Source: Thermodesulfobacteriota bacterium (GTDB lineage: Bacteria; Desulfobacterota; Thermodesulfobacteria; Thermodesulfobacteriales; Thermodesulfobacteriaceae). From it: a stretch of DNA of 53,681 nucleotides. Made by a program: the position numbers and the translations under genes. Below are positions 45,652 through 53,315 of the stretch, in pieces (the first letter of the stretch is position 1; each line of letters opens with the position of its first letter). The stretch lies in the NCBI GenBank assembly GCA_030578315.1, contig JAUQQL010000004.1:1-53681 (forward strand), in the 5' to 3' direction. Below the pieces are notes generated by a model that ran no database searches, had not been told where the DNA came from, and saw nothing but the letters and a program-made list of their open reading frames with translations.

Positions 45652-46743
45652 ATGATAAGAAATTGGTTTGCTACTCGCTGGGGGATAATTGTAGTGGGTA
45701 TTTTGATTGGCGTTATTAGTCCTTTACTGCAGAAAGCGGGTAATCCTCCTAATATGGGAATTTGTGTAGCTTGTATGGAAAGAGATATTGCAGGGGCTTT
45801 AGGACTTCATAGAGTTGAAGTGGTTCAGTATATGAGACCTGAAATTCTAGGATTTGTTTTAGGAGCTTTTGTGTCTGCCCTGATTTTTAAGGAATTTCGT
45901 CCTAGAGGTGGTTCGGCTTCTTTTGTACGTTTTATTTTAGGTGTTTTTGCTATGATAGGAGCTTTAGTATTTTTGGGATGTCCTTGGAGAACTCTTTTAA
46001 GGCTTGCAGGGGGCGACTTTAATGCTATTTTTGGTTTAGCTGGACTTATAGTAGGAGTGGGAATAGGAACTATATTTTTTAAGATAGGATATTCTCTGGG
46101 GAGGACTCAAAATTTGGCTTCTCCCCTTTTAGGAGTAAGTTTCCCAGTTTTAATATTAGGACTTTTAATTATTTTTCTTTTTGATCCCCAACCTGAAGGG
46201 CAAGCTCGTGGTAAAATTCTTTTTTATAGTCTTCAAGGTCCAGGAGCTATGCATGCTCCTTTGGAAATTTCATTGTTAGCTGGTTTATTTATAGGATTTT
46301 TAGCTCAAAGAAGCAGATTTTGCACTATGGGTGCTTTCAGAGACCTCATTCTTTTTAGGCAATTTCATCTATTTTTAGGAGTTTTAGCTTTTGCAATAAC
46401 AGCTTTTATAGTAAACCTTATTTTAGGTCAATTTAAACCTGGATTTGAAAATCAGCCTATTGCTCACACTATGCAAGTCTGGAATTTTTTAGGTATGGTT
46501 CTAGCAGGACTTGCTTTTGCTTTAGCAGGAGGATGCCCTGGCAGACAACTAATTCTTTCTGGAGAGGGAGATATGGATGCAGCTATTTTTGTAGTAGGAA
46601 TGATTGTAGGAGCTGCTATTTCTCATAATTTTGGACTAGCAAGTTCACCAAAAGGTGTAGGACCTTATGGACCAATTGCTGTGATAATTGGCTTAATGGT
46701 TTGTGTAATTATTGGAATATTAGGAAGGTATAAGAAGATTTAA
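45652..46743 (+). CDS. yedE: YedE-family membrane transporter (selenium/sulfur type)
   Basis: Multi-span membrane protein of the YeeE/YedE family. The signature NMGICVACMERDIAGALGLH near residue 35 and the repeated GDFNAIFGLAGLIVGVG, FCTMGAFRDLILF and GGCPGRQLILSGEGD show the cysteine-containing pore elements that carry thiosulfate, sulfite or selenium compounds. This N-terminal form matches the YedE subgroup found beside selenium or tusA genes. 363 residues. GGGAGGACTGG precedes the ATG. It is followed in one operon by a tusA-like gene. Confidence 0.88.
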   Translation: MIRNWFATRWGIIVVGILIGVISPLLQKAGNPPNMGICVACMERDIAGALGLHRVEVVQYMRPEILGFVLGAFVSALIFKEFRPRGGSASFVRFILGVFAMIGALVFLGCPWRTLLRLAGGDFNAIFGLAGLIVGVGIGTIFFKIGYSLGRTQNLASPLLGVSFPVLILGLLIIFLFDPQPEGQARGKILFYSLQGPGAMHAPLEISLLAGLFIGFLAQRSRFCTMGAFRDLILFRQFHLFLGVLAFAITAFIVNLILGQFKPGFENQPIAHTMQVWNFLGMVLAGLAFALAGGCPGRQLILSGEGDMDAAIFVVGMIVGAAISHNFGLASSPKGVGPYGPIAVIIGLMVCVIIGILGRYKKI

Positions 46744-46761
46744 AAAATGGAGGTTTTTAAT

Positions 46762-46980
46762 ATGAGAGAAATAGTGGATGCTAGAGGACTTTCTTGTCCG
46801 GAACCTGTTATCCTTACTCTTTCGGCTATCAAGAGACTTGAAAAGGGAGAAATAGAAATCTTAGTAGACACCGACACTTCTAAGGAAAATGTTATAAGGG
46901 CTTCTAGTTCTATGGGATGGATAGTTTTGGAGATAAAAAAAGAAAATTCTGGATATCGCATCTTAATTAAAAAGGATTAA
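46762..46980 (+). CDS. TusA/SirA-like sulfur carrier protein
   Basis: Small sulfur-relay protein with the redox Cys-Pro motif in LSCPEPVILTL at the start of helix 1 (residue 11 in the form starting at 46762). I choose the second ATG (46762), which has GGAGG and a usual N-terminus; the earlier ATG at 46747 adds five residues. YedF, its longer relative in selenium loci, has an extra C-terminal domain that is missing here. Only 72 residues. The next gene is 2 nt away. Confidence 0.9.
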   Translation: MREIVDARGLSCPEPVILTLSAIKRLEKGEIEILVDTDTSKENVIRASSSMGWIVLEIKKENSGYRILIKKD

Positions 46981-46982
46981 AA

Positions 46983-47543
46983 ATGAAATTTCTGGAAAAA
47001 GTTAAAAATATCTTTAACGACTTTAAAAAAGAAAAAAAATATTCTTTAGATAAAATGCTTTTGATTTTTGAAAATACTTCCGAAGTAATAAAAGCTGAAA
47101 AAGTTTTAAAGGAAAACGGGTTTAAAATTAAGGTGGTAGGACCTCCTTCTTCAGTAAGAAAAGGGTGCGATTTAGCTATAGAGGTTTTTCTTATTGAGAT
47201 TCTTAGAATCTTGGAAGTTTTAAAGAAATTTAATCTTGTGCCTTTGGAATGTTTACCTTTAAGTGATGAAACTTTAAAACCTGTAGACATCTTTCAGGTA
47301 AAAAATCTTGGAGAATATCTTATGGTTAGAGCGGCTAATATGAAAATTACAATTCATAAAAAAACTTTAAAAATTGTTAATATTTCAGGAGGAGGATGTC
47401 CAGATGTTCCTTACTTGGCTGCTAAGCTTATAGGTTGTTTTCTTAATCATTGCCCAGAGCCTAAAGACTTAGGATATACCCTTTGTGGATATGCTCTTCA
47501 TTTGGCTTATGAAAAAGCTAAAGAACTTTTATGCTCGGAATAG
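46983..47543 (+). CDS. DUF3343-type protein with a cysteine-rich C-terminal domain
   Basis: Residues about 22-85 (KMLLIFENTSEVIKAEKVLK, IKVVGPPSSVRKGCDLAIE) fit the DUF3343 domain, a small putative sulfur- or selenium-handling fold found beside YedF/TusA. The second half is less familiar, with GGGCPDVPYLAAKLIGC, FLNHCPEP and YTLCGYALHLAY; several cysteines and a Cys near the C-terminus suggest persulfide or metal chemistry. 186 residues. It overlaps the next gene by 13 bp. Confidence 0.72.
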   Translation: MKFLEKVKNIFNDFKKEKKYSLDKMLLIFENTSEVIKAEKVLKENGFKIKVVGPPSSVRKGCDLAIEVFLIEILRILEVLKKFNLVPLECLPLSDETLKPVDIFQVKNLGEYLMVRAANMKITIHKKTLKIVNISGGGCPDVPYLAAKLIGCFLNHCPEPKDLGYTLCGYALHLAYEKAKELLCSE

Positions 47544-48415
47544 TAGGCACAGTCCCTGAGGAAAAATTCCCTCTCATTTTTTCTTCAGTTAATCTAAAAG
47601 AAAATAACTATCTTGAGGTAAATAAAAAAGAAATTTTAATAGAAAGAGGAACTCCAGCTTTAATTGCTTCAGCATGTAAAGTTTTAGAATTTTTTAAAAA
47701 AGAAAGTCCACAAGCTTATTTAGTTGGAGATACAGGAAAAGGAGAAGGGAGTAGAAAGCTTTATTCTTTTCTAACTGAAGACCTACCTAAACGAAGTTTT
47801 AAAGTTTTAACTTTTCATTATCTTTTACCTGAAGTAGATTCTTGTAGTAAAATAATTTTTACTCTAGAGGAACTCCCTTTTAAACCTTTTCTTATAGCAG
47901 ATGCTGGTTTTATGTATGCTGTTAAAATGACAGGATATGCAAGATTTTTTGATTTATTCACTCCTGATCCAGGAGAACTTGCCTTTTTAGCAGATGAAAA
48001 AGCACCTCATCCTTTTTATACTCGTGGATTTCTACTTCAAGAAGAAAACCAAGTGGAAAAGTTGATAGAAAGAGCTTATTACTACAATAATATTCCTAAA
48101 TATCTTTTAGTTAAAGGTAAAAAAGACTATATAGTAGTTGACGGAAAAATAAAAGAAGTAGTAGAAGAGCCTTTTGTTGAAGTTTTAGAAGCTATAGGAG
48201 GAACGGGTGACACTTTAACAGGTATAGTTTCAGCCTTAATTTTGTGTGGTTTTGAACCTGTTGAAGCTTGTTTTTTGGCCTCCAAAACTAATCGTTTATC
48301 TGGACATTTAGCCAATCCAACTCCTGCAACTTCTGTAAAAGAAATAATTCCTTATATTCCTCAAGCTTTGGAAATTCTTCTAGCTAATTTTCGTAAAACT
48401 AATCTTACTTTTTGA
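47531..48415 (+). CDS. NAD(P)HX-dehydratase-like / ribokinase-fold protein
   Basis: Resembles the YjeF C-terminal (NAXD, ATP/ADP-dependent NAD(P)HX dehydratase) and related sugar-kinase folds: FTPDPGELAFLADEKA corresponds to the TPHPGE region, YLLVKGKKDYIVVDG to the KG loop, and AIGGTGDTLTGIVSALI to the GTGD phosphate motif. No epimerase half is attached. The partner genes suggest a role in sulfur or selenium metabolism, not only NAD repair. 294 residues; the last gene of the operon. Confidence 0.75.
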   Translation: MLGIVGTVPEEKFPLIFSSVNLKENNYLEVNKKEILIERGTPALIASACKVLEFFKKESPQAYLVGDTGKGEGSRKLYSFLTEDLPKRSFKVLTFHYLLPEVDSCSKIIFTLEELPFKPFLIADAGFMYAVKMTGYARFFDLFTPDPGELAFLADEKAPHPFYTRGFLLQEENQVEKLIERAYYYNNIPKYLLVKGKKDYIVVDGKIKEVVEEPFVEVLEAIGGTGDTLTGIVSALILCGFEPVEACFLASKTNRLSGHLANPTPATSVKEIIPYIPQALEILLANFRKTNLTF

Positions 48416-48481
48416 AAATAAAAGAAATTTTTTTTACATTAAGTTCCGTTGGTTTTTAGAAAATAATACAGAAAGTCTTAT

Positions 48482-48670
48482 CCAAGAGTTGACAAAGGTA
48501 GAGAAGCTCTAACAGGAGTCTTAAAGAAAGGTTTTATAGACTATAGGGAAGATGAGCTAAAAGAGGACATAAAGGGATTTAACCGAGAGCTTATGGAGTA
48601 TTTGATCTGGTATAATACGGAGAGGGTTCATTCAGGCATAGGGAAAAGCTCCTTTGGGGTATTTTTGTGA
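48482..48670 (+). pseudogene. C-terminal fragment of an IS481/IS3-type transposase (rve integrase)
   Basis: A stretch of 63 codons reads ...KGFIDYREDELKEDIKGFNRELMEYLIWYNTERVHSGIGK and ends FGVFL-stop. The FIDY and YLIWYNTERVHS core with the acidic turn is the C-terminal end of the catalytic domain of IS481-like transposases. There is no upstream remainder: it is a deletion remnant. About 30 nt later TGTCAAGCATTTGTATACGT on the minus strand (48711-48730) looks like the element's inverted-repeat end. Confidence 0.78.
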
Positions 48671-48724
48671 TAAGTTTTTAAAAAATTCAGCCGAGGCTAA
48701 AATCATATGGACGTATACAAATGC

Positions 48725-48753
48725 TTGACAAAACTAAGTTTATTTGGTACATT
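48725..48753 (+). promoter_or_regulatory. Promoter of tRNA-Val
   Basis: TTGACA (48725-48730) with TACATT at 48748-48753, 17-bp spacer. It lies inside the presumed IS end, so the element may have supplied the -35. Confidence 0.55.
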
Positions 48754-48774
48754 TTAAAAAAAGTTTAAAAAGTT

Positions 48775-48846
48775 GGGCGGATAGCTCAGGGGGAGAGCAT
48801 CGGCCTTACAAGCCGGGGGTCAGAGGTTCAAATCCTCTTCCGCCCA
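48775..48846 (+). tRNA. tRNA-Val (anticodon TAC)
   Basis: Acceptor GGGCGGA pairs with TCCGCCC, the anticodon arm CGGC-CTTACAA-GCCG shows TAC, and the T arm has GGTTCAAATCC. Discriminator A; CCA not encoded. Confidence 0.95.
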
Positions 48847-48879
48847 TTTTTCAATTTTTAAAAATTGTTTTTTAGTTTC

Positions 48880-48907
48880 TTGACTTCTTTAAAATTTAAA
48901 ATATAAT
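48880..48907 (+). promoter_or_regulatory. Promoter of tRNA-Asp
   Basis: TTGACT (48880-48885) and TATAAT (48902-48907), spacer 16 bp; the tRNA starts 13 nt after the -10 box. The best promoter match in the window. Confidence 0.75.
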
Positions 48908-48919
48908 AATTTTTAGTTT

Positions 48920-48997
48920 GGGGCTGTAGCTCAGCACGGTTAGAGCGCCTGCCTGTCACGCAGGAGGCCGCGGGTTCAAGTCCCGTCAGCCCCGCCA
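48920..48997 (+). tRNA. tRNA-Asp (anticodon GTC) with encoded CCA
   Basis: Acceptor GGGGCTG pairs with CAGCCCC, the anticodon arm CCTGC-CTGTCAC-GCAGG shows GTC, the T arm has GGTTCAAGTCC, G73 is followed by CCA. The ydcF-like gene begins 8 nt later. Confidence 0.96.
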
Positions 48998-49005
48998 TTT
49001 TTTTA

Positions 49006-49791
49006 ATGGCTACCAATTTTTCTTTTTCTTTTAAAAAGTTTTTTCTTTTTTTACTTTACCCATCTTCCTTAATTTTTATATTTTTGTTGATCGTCTCAAT
49101 TTATGTAGTTTTAGGCAAAAGAAGAGAGCGAAGAAGGTTTCTACTTTTCATAGCTGTCTTTTTATACTATATTTCTTCAACTCCTTTTTTTCCTTATTTA
49201 CTTTTTAAATATTTAGAAATGGAATATCAAGTTCCTTCTTTAGAAAAAATTCAGTCTGCTAAATACTTGATAGTACTAAATGGTAAAGTTTATACTCATA
49301 AAGGGCTTTCCTTAGAGGAAAGATTTAGTAGAGAAACCTTTATTAGAGTTTTAAAAGCTATAGAAATAAAAAGGCAATTTCCTCAAAAAGAATTAATAGT
49401 TTTAGGAGGTGCATCTGATAAAGAAAGTATTTCTTCTTATTTGCAAAATTTGGCTTATAAGTGGGGAGTAGAATTAAAAGTTATAGAAGAACCTAAAGAT
49501 ACTTTGGAAAGTGTAAAATATTTAAAAACTTTGTTTTCCAATTCTAATGAATCTTTTATCATTTTTACCTCAGCTTATCATATTCCGCGGACGGCTTATA
49601 TTTTTGAAAAAGAAGGATTAACTCCTATTTTTTATCCAACAAATTATAATTATAAATTATGCAAACCGAGTTTTAGTATTTGGAGTTTTATTCCTGACGA
49701 CTTATACATTAATTTTACCAATATGGCTGTTCACGAATATTTGGGTTTAGCTTTTTATAAAGTAAAATATTTCTTAAGGAGATTTCTATGA
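49006..49791 (+). CDS. YdcF/DUF218-family membrane protein
   Basis: Two N-terminal hydrophobic segments (about 10-37 and 44-68), then the DUF218 domain: AKYLIVLNGKVYTHKG, KELIVLGGASDKES, EEPKDTLESVKYL and IIFTSAYHIPRTAYIFEKEG. Relatives (ElyC, SanA) act in peptidoglycan-lipid or envelope homeostasis; the exact role is unknown. The start ATG lacks a Shine-Dalgarno and lies 8 nt after tRNA-Asp. It overlaps gmhA by 4 bp, so this is an envelope operon. Confidence 0.85.
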   Translation: MATNFSFSFKKFFLFLLYPSSLIFIFLLIVSIYVVLGKRRERRRFLLFIAVFLYYISSTPFFPYLLFKYLEMEYQVPSLEKIQSAKYLIVLNGKVYTHKGLSLEERFSRETFIRVLKAIEIKRQFPQKELIVLGGASDKESISSYLQNLAYKWGVELKVIEEPKDTLESVKYLKTLFSNSNESFIIFTSAYHIPRTAYIFEKEGLTPIFYPTNYNYKLCKPSFSIWSFIPDDLYINFTNMAVHEYLGLAFYKVKYFLRRFL

Positions 49792-50369
49792 AAGAAAGAT
49801 TATTAAAAAAAATTATTGACCTAGAAGCAGAGCATTTTTCGGTTTTAAAAACTTTTTTGGAAAAAGAAAGTGAAAATATTATAAATGTGGTTTTTCTTTG
49901 TAAAGAAGTAATTCTTAAAGGTGGAAAGCTTCTTATTTTTGGGAATGGAGGGAGTGCGGCAGATGCCCAGCATTTGGCAGCGGAATTAGTTAATCGTTTC
50001 AAAAAAGAAAGACATCCTTTACCAGCCATAGCTTTAACTACAGATACTTCTACGCTTACTGCTATAGCTAACGATTACGATTTTTCTGAAGTTTTTGCAA
50101 AACAACTTCAAGCTCTTGGGAAGAAAGGAGACCTTGCTTTAGCTATAAGTACCAGTGGTAAGTCTTCTAATGTAATAAAAGGTTTAAAAGTAGCCAAAGC
50201 TATGGAACTCTACACAGTAGGACTGGGAGGAGGAGACGGTGGTTTGATGAAAGAATATTGTGATTACTTAATTTTAGTACCTTCCTTTAATACTCCTCGT
50301 ATTCAAGAAGGACATTTACTTTTTTTACATATTTTTTCTGAACTTTTAGAAGATCTTTTGTTTTTGTAA
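49788..50369 (+). CDS. gmhA: Phosphoheptose isomerase
   Basis: First step of heptose synthesis for LPS: sedoheptulose 7-phosphate to D-glycero-D-manno-heptose 7-phosphate. The SIS domain shows FGNGGSAADAQHLAAELVNR, TTDTSTLTAIANDYDF and ISTSGKSSNVIKGL, with the end TPRIQEGHLLFLHI giving the metal His/Glu. The 193-residue length is exact for the family. AAGGAGATTTCT before the ATG. Confidence 0.95.
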   Translation: MKERLLKKIIDLEAEHFSVLKTFLEKESENIINVVFLCKEVILKGGKLLIFGNGGSAADAQHLAAELVNRFKKERHPLPAIALTTDTSTLTAIANDYDFSEVFAKQLQALGKKGDLALAISTSGKSSNVIKGLKVAKAMELYTVGLGGGDGGLMKEYCDYLILVPSFNTPRIQEGHLLFLHIFSELLEDLLFL

Positions 50370-50378
50370 TTTCTTATT

Positions 50379-51359
50379 ATGCTTTTAGCCTTAGAAACTT
50401 CGTGTGACGAAACCGGGGTAGCTTTATTTTCTGAAGAAGGTTTTTTAATTAAACATTTTCTTTACTCTCAAGTAGCAATTCATTCTCCTTTTGGGGGAAT
50501 TGTTCCAGAAATAGCTTCTCGTAAGCAATTAGAGGTGTTACCTTCTTTGGTTAGGAAGCTTTTAAGAGAAACTTATACTTCTTTAGATAAAATTAAAGCA
50601 ATAGCAGTAACTTTTGGTCCAGGTCTTATTGGTTCACTTTTGGTAGGTGTTTCTTTTGCTAAAGCCTTAAGCTGGTCTTTGAAAGTTCCTCTTATAAAAG
50701 TTGATCACCTGGAAGCTCATTTAAGAAGTATTTTTTTAGAAAAAGAAGTTGAGTTCCCTTACATAGGTCTTTTAGTATCCGGAGGTCACACGGCTTTATT
50801 TTTAGTAACTTCTTGGGAAGAATATTACCTTTTAGGTCATACTAGAGACGATGCAGCAGGAGAGGCTTTTGATAAGATAGCCAAACTTTTAGGGCTTGGA
50901 TATCCAGGAGGTCCTTTTATAAGTTTTTGGGCTAAAAAAGGCAACAGGAAAGCTATATTTTTCCCTCGCCCTATGTTAGAAGATCCTAATTACGATTTTA
51001 GTTTTTCTGGACTTAAAACTGCAGTAGTAAACTTTGTAAAAAATAACTCTTCTTTTAAGTTAGAAGATATTTGCGCAAGTTTTGAAGAAGCAATAGTAGA
51101 GGTATTGGTTGAAAAAAGCTTAAAAGCTTCCAAAGAACTAAAAATTCCACGAATAGTAGTTTCTGGAGGGGTAGCTTCTAATTTTCGTTTAAGGGAGTTT
51201 TTTTTTCAAAGAGCTAAGGAAGAAGGTATAGAAGTATTTTTTCCATCACCTGAATTTTGCACTGATAATGCTGCTATGGTAGGTATTGTAGGATGGAAAA
51301 AATGGCAGAAAAAAGAACTAGCCTCTTTAGAAGATGAACCTTATGCTAGAGCTTTTTAA
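50379..51359 (+). CDS. tsaD: tRNA threonylcarbamoyladenosine transferase TsaD
   Basis: Transfers threonylcarbamoyl to A37 of tRNA with TsaB and TsaE. 326 residues: LLALETSCDETGVALF at the start, the metal-binding H110 and H114 (VDHLEAHLRS), LLVSGGHTALFLV, the GEAFDKIAKLLGLGYPGGP phosphate region, and FCTDNAAMVGIVG with the third ligand Asp. Its last 33 bp overlap the end of the regulator gene on the other strand, beside a 12-bp tandem repeat. Confidence 0.96.
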   Translation: MLLALETSCDETGVALFSEEGFLIKHFLYSQVAIHSPFGGIVPEIASRKQLEVLPSLVRKLLRETYTSLDKIKAIAVTFGPGLIGSLLVGVSFAKALSWSLKVPLIKVDHLEAHLRSIFLEKEVEFPYIGLLVSGGHTALFLVTSWEEYYLLGHTRDDAAGEAFDKIAKLLGLGYPGGPFISFWAKKGNRKAIFFPRPMLEDPNYDFSFSGLKTAVVNFVKNNSSFKLEDICASFEEAIVEVLVEKSLKASKELKIPRIVVSGGVASNFRLREFFFQRAKEEGIEVFFPSPEFCTDNAAMVGIVGWKKWQKKELASLEDEPYARAF

Positions 51360-52667
51360 TTCTTCTTTTAATTCTTCTTTTAATTCTTCTTTTAATTCTT
51401 CTTTTAATTCTTCTTTTAATTCTTCTTTTAATTCTTCTTTTATACCTAATTCTTTTATCTTTTTCTGCAAATAGGCTCTCTCTAAACCTATTTCTTTAGC
51501 TGTCTGAGAAATATTTCCTTTAAATTCTAAAAGTTTTCTTTTCAAAAATTCTCTTTCAAAAAGCCATTTAGCTGTTTTATAATCTTTTTCTTGAAACCAG
51601 GGTTCAGAAATGCCCTTATAAAAATTACCCTCTATTAAATTCTTAAAGTCTGAAGGTAGGTCTTCGTATCCTATTTCTGTGTCTGAAGAAATGATAACTA
51701 GTCTTTCAATAAAATTTTTGAGCTCTCTTACATTTCCAGGCCAATCATACTTCATTAAAGCTGAAATAACTTCTTTCTTGAGTTTTTTTCTTCCGAGTCC
51801 GGTTTTTAAAGACAATTCCTCTAAAAACTCTTCTACTAAAATAGGGATGTCTTCTTTTCTTTCTCTAAGAGGAGGAATGTAGATAGGGAAAACATTTAAT
51901 CGATAAAAGAGGTCTTCTCTAAAATTTCCTTTCTTAATCTCTTCTTGAAGATTTTTATTAGTAGCTCCTATTATTCTTACATCAACTTCAATAGATTTGA
52001 TACCTCCCAGTCTTTCTATTTTTTTTTCTTGGAGAACTCTTAAAACTTTAGCTTGAGCAGAAAGACTCATGTCTCCTACTTCATCCAAAAAAATAGTTCC
52101 TCCATGAGCTTGCTCAAATTTACCTTTTTTAGAAGTTTGTGCCCCTGTAAAAGCTCCTTTTTCGTATCCAAAAAGTTCAGCTTCAATAAGAGTGTCTGGA
52201 ATTCCTGCACAATTAATTTCTACAAAAGGTCCGTTAGCTCTTGGGGAATAAAAATGAATAAGTTTAGCCACTAGTTCTTTCCCTACCCCAGATTCTCCAA
52301 ATATTAAAACTGTAGTATCTGTAGGGGCTGCTTTAAGAATAAGTTCTCTTACCTTTTTTATAGCAGAAGAAACTCCAGAAAGTTTAATTTTGCCAAAAAT
52401 ACTTTCTTTTAATCTTCTATTTTCTTCTTCTAGACTAACTAATTTTAAAGCGTTTTCTAAGGTAATTAAAATTCTCTCATAAGATAAAGGTTTTTCTATA
52501 AAGTCAAAAGCTCCCATTTTTATAGCTTTTACTGCAGTTTCAATAGTGCCATGTCCAGAAATGATAATAACTGAAATATGAGGAAACTGAGTTTTTATTT
52601 CTTTTAATAACTCAAAACCATCTACATCTTTTAGCCATAGGTCTAAAAAAACAACTTGAGGAGGATT
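51327..52667 (-). CDS. NtrC-type sigma-54 response regulator, N-terminus cut at the 52.67-kb junction
   Basis: Activator of sigma-54 RNA polymerase. The end of a receiver domain is readable upstream of the first ATG (52517): VVFLDLWLKDVDGFELL with the phosphorylated Asp, IIISGHGTIETAVKAIKMGA and FIEKPL. The first 40 or so receiver residues are missing beyond 52667. The AAA+ domain is intact: GESGVGKELVAKLIHF (Walker A), ELFGYEKGAFTGA (sigma-54 contact), GGTIFLDEVGDM (Walker B), then a Fis-type helix-turn-helix (GNISQTAKEIGLERAYLQKK). The C-terminus is an added KEEL heptad (seven copies) and SSSIRFIF, read through the tsaD end. No histidine kinase nearby. Confidence 0.88.
   Translation of the reverse strand, partial: NPPQVVFLDLWLKDVDGFELLKEIKTQFPHISVIIISGHGTIETAVKAIKMGAFDFIEKPLSYERILITLENALKLVSLEEENRRLKESIFGKIKLSGVSSAIKKVRELILKAAPTDTTVLIFGESGVGKELVAKLIHFYSPRANGPFVEINCAGIPDTLIEAELFGYEKGAFTGAQTSKKGKFEQAHGGTIFLDEVGDMSLSAQAKVLRVLQEKKIERLGGIKSIEVDVRIIGATNKNLQEEIKKGNFREDLFYRLNVFPIYIPPLRERKEDIPILVEEFLEELSLKTGLGRKKLKKEVISALMKYDWPGNVRELKNFIERLVIISSDTEIGYEDLPSDFKNLIEGNFYKGISEPWFQEKDYKTAKWLFEREFLKRKLLEFKGNISQTAKEIGLERAYLQKKIKELGIKEELKEELKEELKEELKEELKEELKEELKSSSIRFIF
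51358..51441. repeat. Tandem repeat, seven copies of a 12-bp unit
   Basis: AATTCTTCTTTT occurs seven times head to tail (84 bp) with no visible mismatch. On the minus strand each unit is one KEEL of the regulator. It begins at the tsaD stop codon, so tsaD is unaffected while the regulator's C-terminus can lengthen or shorten by four residues. Confidence 0.97.
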
Positions 52668-52675
52668 TAAATAAA

Positions 52676-53284
52676 GTGGGTTTAACAGCCAAATATTATC
52701 ATATGGATGTCACAGACGAGGAAGAAATTGAGAGAGCTTTTAGACACATAGTCTCAGATTTAGGCTTGATACAAGGTCTAGTTAATGCCGCAGGTATTGC
52801 TGATCCAAAATTTGATACAAAGCCGATTCACGAGGGTCGATTAGATGTGTGGGAGAGAGTGATCCGTGTAAATCTCTTTGGTGTTCTCTTATGTAGTAAG
52901 CATGCTCTGCCATATATGATCAAGGCGGGTAAAGGATCAATAGTTAACATATCATCATTGGCGGCGCTTACAGCTTTGCCAGGCGTAGGGTATACTGCTA
53001 GCAAAGGAGCTGTGTTATCTGTTACTAGACTATGCGCTATGGATTACGCAAAGTATAACATAAGGGTTAATTCTATAAGCCCAGGGTTTATTGATACGCC
53101 CCTACTCCAATCAATCTGGAGGGAAATGCCTGAACATGCAAAAGAATTATTAAAGTCCGTTCCCTTAGGCAGATTAGGTAAACCAGAAGAAATAGTCTCA
53201 CTTATAACGTTTCTCTTGTCTGACGAAGCATCATATATAACTGGAGTAAATATAATTATTGATGGAGGCTATATAGTCCATTAA
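52676..53284 (+). CDS. Short-chain dehydrogenase/reductase, N-terminus missing
   Basis: Classical SDR enzyme using NAD(P). It shows the Asn-containing LVNAAGIADP, catalytic Ser in IVNISSLAALTAL, the YTASKGA tyrosine-lysine motif, RVNSISPGFIDTPL and the C-terminal IDGGY. The first about 50 residues, holding the TGxxxGIG dinucleotide-binding motif, are absent: the frame starts at VGLTAKYYHMDVTDEEEIE, the middle of the Rossmann fold. The listed GTG start is probably accidental. Base composition and codon use differ from the AT-rich core (more G+C), in keeping with a join at about 52.67 kb. Substrate unknown. Confidence 0.85.
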   Translation: MGLTAKYYHMDVTDEEEIERAFRHIVSDLGLIQGLVNAAGIADPKFDTKPIHEGRLDVWERVIRVNLFGVLLCSKHALPYMIKAGKGSIVNISSLAALTALPGVGYTASKGAVLSVTRLCAMDYAKYNIRVNSISPGFIDTPLLQSIWREMPEHAKELLKSVPLGRLGKPEEIVSLITFLLSDEASYITGVNIIIDGGYIVH

Positions 53285-53315
53285 AGAAGATAAGTTATAT
53301 TGACATATAATCGGT

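Noticed and set aside
46740-47290. Minus-strand frames opposite the tusA and DUF3343 genes
   Set aside because: Complementary shadows of recognised genes; composition of residues is typical of antisense reading.
51358-51441. CRISPR array
   Set aside because: The 12-bp units abut with no spacers and encode a regular peptide; it is a tandem repeat, not a CRISPR, and no cas genes are nearby.
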